Part shown: positions 29,478 to 33,586 of the stretch, one piece after another
How positions within the stretch are numbered: position 1 is the stretch's first letter
How the letters are laid out: every line of letters begins with the position of its first letter
Assembly (NCBI GenBank): GCA_029858605.1
Contig: JAOUET010000003.1
Coordinates: 1 to 33,586, forward strand
Length of the DNA stretch: 33,586 nucleotides
Source of the DNA: Coriobacteriia bacterium
GTDB lineage: Bacteria; Actinomycetota; Coriobacteriia; Anaerosomatales; JAENZW01
Direction: 5' to 3'
Program-made: the position numbers and the translations under genes
The notes under the pieces: generated by a model
What the model saw: the letters and a program-made list of their open reading frames with translations, nothing else
Told to the model about the DNA's origin: nothing
The model's database searches: none

Positions 29478-29828
29478 CTAGTCGCGCACTCCGATTCGGA
29501 CCGGTGCGAGTTCTATCCGCTCGGTCGCCTCGCCGCCCTCGAGCCGCTCGATCTTGTCCAGCGTCGCGAGCGCGTTGATGTTGTCGCGGTCGAGCGCCGC
29601 GAGCAGTTCGATCGCTCGCAGCTTCTCGCGGTCGGTCTTGCCCGTGAGCGCGATCCGCTTCGCGATCAGCGGTGCGGCCGATCGGATGTCGTCCGGGATC
29701 GGCCAGCGGTTGCGTACCGCACGTATGAGCATCTGGAGCGTCTGCCGGTCGTGACCGGCGTCGCGCTCGATCTGCCGTGCGAGCGGCACGATCGCGGACG
29801 CGTCGACGGTTGGCTCGGTGTCGCTCAT
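29478..29828 (-). CDS. Unknown protein in the terminase small-subunit position
   Basis: The product has 116 residues: SAIVPLARQIERDAGHDRQT, LQMLIRAVRNRWPIPDDIRS, AAPLIAKRIALTGKTDREKL, RAIELLAALDRDNINALATL, then DKIERLEGG. It is helical with conserved-looking W-P-I-P. It lies directly before terL, the standard place of the small terminase subunit, and a DNA-binding helical protein is plausible. I do not recognise the family, so the role is from position only. The start is ATGA-coupled to the Mom-like gene. Confidence 0.55.
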   Translation of the reverse strand: MSDTEPTVDASAIVPLARQIERDAGHDRQTLQMLIRAVRNRWPIPDDIRSAAPLIAKRIALTGKTDREKLRAIELLAALDRDNINALATLDKIERLEGGEATERIELAPVRIGVRD

Positions 29829-30607
29829 TGAGTGTCAAGCGCCGGGATCGGAGTTGAACCGTCCCTTCCGGACTGGATGCCCGGCGTGCCGCCCTCAGCA
29901 CTTCCGGCGCGCTTGGCTCCGCGATACATGCTTGCGCCTATATCGCGAATCTTGGCGAATGGTATCTCCGGAACCGATAGCGCGCGACGCGCGTCGCGGT
30001 CTATGAAGAAAATGTAACGGAGTTGAAATCCTGGCAATGGCTTTGCGTCGGCCGCTTTCATCAATGCCTCTACCGAAGCGGAAGGCATCTTCAATCTTGC
30101 TCGCAAGATTCTTTGTTGCGGAGTTGGCCTTGCCGTCTTATATGTCATCTTGTGCGCAATCGTTCCATCTCCGAACTTGAATAGTTGGCTGTTCTTTTTT
30201 ATGGCCGTTAGCACAAAGCCTGACGCTCGATAGATCGCTCCGTCTCCGCATTGTGTCGCGTCAGCAAACGAGATTACCCACCGGAGTTGCGGATACGTCG
30301 CCTTCAGCCATCGCATCGCAAAGCCGATTGCGCGACTCTCGCTGTTCCGTGGAAGCCAATCCGCGAACGCCATGCGATTCAACTCGATGAACTCATGCCA
30401 TCGCGTGCCGCGTACGAGACCCTGTATCTTCCGCTTGTCCAAGGACGGGCCGAACTGCATCGCTCCTCCGCATCGTCCGTTCATGAATACGCCGAGATGG
30501 ACCTGCGAGTTCTGGACGATCTTTCCGGAGTAGTGCAGGTCTTGAATGATGCGGTTTCCGTCCGCCGCGGAAATCGGTTTGACGATGATGGTCTTAGCGT
30601 CACCCAT
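29825..30607 (-). CDS. mom: Mom-like DNA adenine-modification enzyme
   Basis: The product has 260 residues from the ATG at 30607 (a GTG at 30622 would add five). The pattern RIIQDLHYSGK, MQFGPSLDKRKIQGLVRGT, FIELNRMAFADWLPRNSESR, then WVISFADATQCGDGAIYRAS, GFVLTAIKKNSQLF and LPGFQLRYIFFIDRDARR matches the Mom family of phage Mu, a GNAT-fold enzyme that converts adenine to a carbamoylmethyl form and makes DNA resistant to many restriction enzymes. GC here is clearly lower than in the genes around it (long A/T runs near 30000-30240), so it looks transferred. It overlaps the ParB-like gene by 8 bases. Confidence 0.88.
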   Translation of the reverse strand: MGDAKTIIVKPISAADGNRIIQDLHYSGKIVQNSQVHLGVFMNGRCGGAMQFGPSLDKRKIQGLVRGTRWHEFIELNRMAFADWLPRNSESRAIGFAMRWLKATYPQLRWVISFADATQCGDGAIYRASGFVLTAIKKNSQLFKFGDGTIAHKMTYKTARPTPQQRILRARLKMPSASVEALMKAADAKPLPGFQLRYIFFIDRDARRALSVPEIPFAKIRDIGASMYRGAKRAGSAEGGTPGIQSGRDGSTPIPALDTQ

Positions 30608-31211
30608 TGAGATAGGCCGCACATATGAACGTCAAGGCGTTGGCGTTGCCGTTCTCGTTGAGGTCTCCGGTATCGCCTCCTGACTGCTTTGCCTTGCGAA
30701 TCGCGGCGTCCACTGTTTCGGCTTGCTCGTCATGCAGCACGAACGTAACTTGCCGGAACGGTTCTCGATCATCGCTCGGCAGTTGCGGCGGCTCTACTGC
30801 GTCGATGTCGTACGATCCGGACAGGTCGTCGATCATCTGCCGCAACGCTTCGCTGTCCGTCTCGACCGTCGCAACCAGAGACGCGAGCGCGTCGGCATCG
30901 ACCGTCGCCATCGCCGCCAGCGGATCGAGCGTCGCGAGCAACTTGTCGGCCTCGGCCTCGTCAACATCGAGAACCAGGACCGGCACGGCCGTATCGCCGA
31001 CAGTCTCGGCGCGTAGGTGTCCGTCGATCAGTTCGAGCGTACCGTCCTCAAGTTCGCGAGCGACGAGCGCCTCGGCGAAGCCGATCTCGGCGAGCGTGCC
31101 GCGGAGCGCGTCGGCCTGCTCCTTCGGATGCGTACGCCAGTTCTTCGGGTTCGGTCGCAGGCTAGAAGCCGGTACGCGACGCAGTTCCTTGATGCGGTCT
31201 CGGATGTTCAC
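30600..31211 (-). CDS. ParB/Srx-fold protein
   Basis: The product has 203 residues from the GTG at 31211, which overlaps the upstream stop as GTGA. The family core is VPASSLRPNPKNWRTHPKEQ (14-33), AEIGFAEALVAREL, then ELIDGHLRAETVG (60-72) with VPVLVLDVDEAEADKLLATL. Phage proteins of this type often sit next to terminase and DNA-modification genes. Some are nucleases or bind CTP, but this cannot be told from sequence. The C-terminal 70 residues are of unknown fold (VTFVLHDEQAETVDAAIRKA). Confidence 0.85.
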   Translation of the reverse strand: MNIRDRIKELRRVPASSLRPNPKNWRTHPKEQADALRGTLAEIGFAEALVARELEDGTLELIDGHLRAETVGDTAVPVLVLDVDEAEADKLLATLDPLAAMATVDADALASLVATVETDSEALRQMIDDLSGSYDIDAVEPPQLPSDDREPFRQVTFVLHDEQAETVDAAIRKAKQSGGDTGDLNENGNANALTFICAAYLNG

Positions 31212-31807
31212 TCGGTGACCTCCAGCAGCTCGAAGAACCGCGTATGCAGTTCCTCGACATCGAAGACCTGCGGATCGACCCACCAGTCATCATGAGCGAC
31301 CTCGGCGAACAACTCGTAGCCGTTGGCCTCCATAAAGGCACGCATACGCTCCTGCCGAGCCGGACCGCCTTCGCGGTACGAGTCGTGCTCAAGCGCCACG
31401 ATGCCGAACCGGATCGCGTCCCACGGCAGGATACGCATCGCGTACTCGGTCAGCGTCGGAGGCTCCAGGTCGAGCGACAGGAAGTCGCAGCGGCCGCTCG
31501 GGAACACGGTCGAGACCAGCGTCCTCCAGTCGACGAGCAGAGCGTCAGGCAGCACGAAGCCGGCGCGTCGTTCGCGACGGAGCGCCTCGTGGTGCTCGAT
31601 GTCGCAAAGGACGCCGGTCCAGTTCAGGCCGCGTTCAAGCGCGAGCGTGTTCGAGAGTCGGATCGGCTCGCCGGCTCCGATGTCGAGGAACGTCCCGTGC
31701 TGCTTCCGGTTGTACGCCTCGATCACGAACCGATCCGCGCCGAGTTGACCGCGTAGCAGTTCGGGATCGATGCCGGAACACGGCAGATCGATAAAGGTTC
31801 TTCCCAT
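31208..31807 (-). CDS. FkbM-like AdoMet-dependent methyltransferase
   Basis: The product has 199 residues from the ATG at 31807, after a 10-base gap; a further in-frame start at 31849 runs into the upstream gene. Motif I is TFLDIGAGEPIRLSNTLALE (near 39-58), then WTGVLCDIE, DFLSLDLEPPTLTEYAM and FGIVALEHDSY. FkbM-type enzymes methylate sugars or small molecules. The target here is unknown, perhaps host or virion glycans as for the glycosyltransferase. It is coupled to the ParB-like gene by GTGA. Confidence 0.8.
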   Translation of the reverse strand: MGRTFIDLPCSGIDPELLRGQLGADRFVIEAYNRKQHGTFLDIGAGEPIRLSNTLALERGLNWTGVLCDIEHHEALRRERRAGFVLPDALLVDWRTLVSTVFPSGRCDFLSLDLEPPTLTEYAMRILPWDAIRFGIVALEHDSYREGGPARQERMRAFMEANGYELFAEVAHDDWWVDPQVFDVEELHTRFFELLEVTE

Positions 31808-31817
31808 GCCCGGCAGT

Positions 31818-32288
31818 CTAGCGGCCGAGCACCTCGTTGACACGAGCAAGCGTGAGGATGCCGATCGCCGAGAGGTAGTTCACGCCGGCGACCGTACGCG
31901 GATCGTCCGAGACGACCTCCTGCGCCGCCAGCGCCGCACGGTAGAACGACTGCACGATCTCGTCGCTCTCGCGAGCCGTCTCGATCTGCGCCATTTCGGC
32001 CGTGCTGAACCGTCCGAGGAAGTCGAGCGCGGTCCAGACCTGCCGCAGCTCGTCGGCGGTCTTCGGACGTACCGTCCAGGTGCGGACGATTCCAACCGAT
32101 GAGACCATTCCCCAGCCGGACACGAGCACCTCGCGAGCGGCGTCGTAGGTCGGCTTCGGATCGTCAATGATCCGCAGGTAGACATCGGCCTTCGGGTTGC
32201 CGGCCGCGATCCACGCGTACCGCACGGCCGGATCGAGGTCGACGATCTCGGCGACGGTCCCGTTCTCCATGCGAGCGTGTTCGGCCAT
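31818..32288 (-). CDS. Protein following the tail fibre cluster, possible fibre accessory
   Basis: The product has 156 residues. N-terminal part MENGTVAEIVDLDPAVRYAW and the middle SSVGIVRTWTVRPKTADELR look like the short proteins that follow fibre genes and help fold them. The helical C-terminal part has ALDFLGRFSTAEMAQIETAR and GVNYLSAIGILTLARVNEVL. No named family is certain. The start shares a base with the stop of the LamG-like gene. Confidence 0.55.
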   Translation of the reverse strand: MAEHARMENGTVAEIVDLDPAVRYAWIAAGNPKADVYLRIIDDPKPTYDAAREVLVSGWGMVSSVGIVRTWTVRPKTADELRQVWTALDFLGRFSTAEMAQIETARESDEIVQSFYRAALAAQEVVSDDPRTVAGVNYLSAIGILTLARVNEVLGR

Positions 32289-32929
32289 TACCCGTACCTC
32301 CGATGATGCGGCGTGACTGTCGTCGCGTTCTGGTTCAGCGTGACGCCGCGAGCGTAGTCGGCGATCTCGCGGATGATCGGCGCGTAGAACACGAGCGCGT
32401 TCGGCCTGATCTGCGTCGGCTTGAAGCCTTCAGACAGTGCCTTGATCTCGGCAGCATCGAGCGCGACGTTCCAGATCGCCGCCTCCATGACCTCGCCATC
32501 GAAGTAGTTCGACCGTGTCGCTCCAGGCCTGACTCCGATGCCGAGCGTGTCGATGCCCGACATCGTGAGCGATGTCGTGTTGGCGGTCCCAGCCACTCCA
32601 TCCCGATATGCAAGCCGGTTGTTGGCAGCCGAGAACACGGCAGCTCCGTGGAACCAGTTGTTCGCCGTGAATGCACCGGCCGCGGATGTCGCGTTCGTCG
32701 TTGCTCCCGAGGTGACTCTCGTCTGCGCCTGTACCGGATCGCCGGGCGAGGCTCCTCCTGCGATCAACGCGAACGAGTTGTCGACGGTTCTGGCGGCGAC
32801 CGACAGCATGACGATATTCGTCGTGGCTAGATCTGCGTTGAACCACGCCGCTAGCGTCAGCGGAACGTCGGTCACTGGAGCACTTGTCGCCTCGATGTAC
32901 GAGGTCGTTCCGTTGAAGTCGCGTGACAT
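32288..32929 (-). CDS. LamG-like (concanavalin-type) surface protein
   Basis: The product has 213 residues from the ATG at 32929, joined to the tail fibre stop as TGATG; longer starts are shadows of the fibre gene. LamG/laminin-like signs are SRDFNGTTSYIEA, LTLAAWFNADL, WFHGAAVFSAANNRLAYRDG, LGIGVRPG and EVMEAAIWNVALDAAEIKAL. Such domains bind glycans on phage tail fibres. It is probably a virion protein that assists host binding next to the fibre. Confidence 0.85.
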   Translation of the reverse strand: MSRDFNGTTSYIEATSAPVTDVPLTLAAWFNADLATTNIVMLSVAARTVDNSFALIAGGASPGDPVQAQTRVTSGATTNATSAAGAFTANNWFHGAAVFSAANNRLAYRDGVAGTANTTSLTMSGIDTLGIGVRPGATRSNYFDGEVMEAAIWNVALDAAEIKALSEGFKPTQIRPNALVFYAPIIREIADYARGVTLNQNATTVTPHHRRYG

Positions 32930-33586
32930 CAGGTCGCGTCCCGGATCTCGACCGCGACGAGGCACGCGTCGTTGGTGAGCGTGTCGCTGGCGTTCGTGCC
33001 GTCGCGGCTGATCTTGATGCGGTAGAAGTCGCCGGCGACGATCGAGTCGAGGTTCGCCGTTCCCGTGATCGTTATCTCGGTTATGACCGGCACGCCGGCC
33101 GTGCCGCTCGCGGCTGCGGTCGCCGTGACCGTGTTCGAGAACGCGTCGGCGTCGAGGTCGGTAGCCGTGTCGATCCTCTGCCACTGGATCGCCCATACGA
33201 CCGCGTCGGTGTTCGTCACGGTGTCGGCGGTCCAGGCGAGCCGTACCTTGAGGCCGCTTGTCGTGACGGCGGCCTCGGGCAGGCAGCCGACGAAGATCGC
33301 AGACTCGAGCGCGGCTTGGTCATAGTCGAGCACGGCGACGCCGCTCGTCCTGGTATCGAGCGTCGCATACGCCGAGGTCGGCGGCTGGTTGTCGAGCGGC
33401 GTGAACGCGGCGTAGGTCTTCGTCCCGCCGCCTCCTCCGCCTGCCGGCGTACCCCAGGTCATGTCGCCTCGAAGGAACGTCGAGGTCGACGGCGTGCCGC
33501 TCGTGCCGATGTCGGTAGCGGCGACCGCGGCGACGCTGACGGCTGCTCCGGCCGAGGTCTGCTTCAGGAAGTGAACCGCTCCTCCG
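32929..33586 (-). CDS. Tail fibre, C-terminal part (partial at the window edge)
   Basis: This is the continuation of the fibre that starts at 837. The frame is open from the right edge and ends with TGA at 32931-32929. An internal ATG at 33462 (MTWGTPAGG) can look like a start, but it is the methionine of the RGDMTW motif inside the fibre. The C-terminal 170 residues have a Gly-rich hinge and then a beta-rich sequence (TWTADTV-like, VEIRDAT at the end), probably the tip or receptor-binding domain. The stop overlaps the start of the LamG-like gene as TGATG. Confidence 0.85.
   Translation of the reverse strand, partial: GGAVHFLKQTSAGAAVSVAAVAATDIGTSGTPSTSTFLRGDMTWGTPAGGGGGGTKTYAAFTPLDNQPPTSAYATLDTRTSGVAVLDYDQAALESAIFVGCLPEAAVTTSGLKVRLAWTADTVTNTDAVVWAIQWQRIDTATDLDADAFSNTVTATAAASGTAGVPVITEITITGTANLDSIVAGDFYRIKISRDGTNASDTLTNDACLVAVEIRDAT
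33448..33586. repeat. Right copy of terminal overlap (circular contig)
   Basis: This is the partner of positions 1-139 (138 of 139 bases identical). Joining the two copies restores one uninterrupted minus-strand frame for the tail fibre. Confidence 0.92.

Noticed and set aside
33448..33586. Physical terminal repeat for packaging
   Set aside because: The overlap is within a coding frame and of a length typical of assembly of a circular molecule. No evidence favours defined DNA ends here.
1..33586. CRISPR array or insertion sequence
   Set aside because: No regularly spaced palindromic repeats and no transposase-like ORF were seen.

Overview
The window is a complete or nearly complete genome of a tailed bacteriophage, assembled as a linear contig. 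The first 139 bases recur at the right end (33448-33586) with one silent mismatch, so the molecule closes into a circle of about 33,447 bp, cut inside a tail-fibre gene. Base composition is high in GC, so the host is probably a high-GC bacterium. Nothing in the sequence names it.

Every gene I can support lies on the minus strand, so transcription order runs from high to low coordinates. Most junctions are translationally coupled (ATGA, GTGA, TGATG or short overlaps). Only one stretch longer than 300 bp lacks genes (11989-12332). It holds a good sigma70-type promoter pointing at the early genes and a cluster of GC-rich inverted repeats just after the last late gene.

Early region, 11977 down to about 3050: small unknown proteins, an ERF-type annealing recombinase with an SSB-like acidic tail, an excisionase-like HTH protein, a Gp157-family protein, a probable replication initiator, a winged-helix protein, two PD-(D/E)XK-like proteins, a DNA methyltransferase flanked by an exact 26-bp direct repeat, and a RusA-like Holliday junction resolvase. 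Below these come a calcineurin-like phosphoesterase, an FN3-like protein, a lysis-type membrane cluster (coiled-coil membrane protein, holin-like protein, a TM ORF overlapping a lipoprotein) and the Mtd-like tail fibre, which crosses the contig ends.

Continuing around the circle from 33447 down: a LamG-like protein, an unknown protein, an FkbM-like methyltransferase, a ParB/Srx-fold protein and a Mom-like DNA-modification enzyme of visibly lower GC. Then comes the packaging and head module: large terminase, a 996-residue portal and MuF fusion, prohead protease, HK97-fold major capsid protein, a probable decoration protein and a glycosyltransferase fused to half a methyltransferase. The connector and tail module follows: head-tail connectors, tail terminator, tail tube, a tail assembly chaperone with a GGGAAAC -1 frameshift site, an unusually short tape measure, and a set of tail-tip proteins including one with 22 cysteines.

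The gene set indicates a short-tailed siphovirus. I found no integrase, phage repressor, DNA polymerase, tRNA, CRISPR array or recognisable endolysin. The modification genes (Mom-like, DNA methyltransferase) together suggest investment in escaping host restriction.
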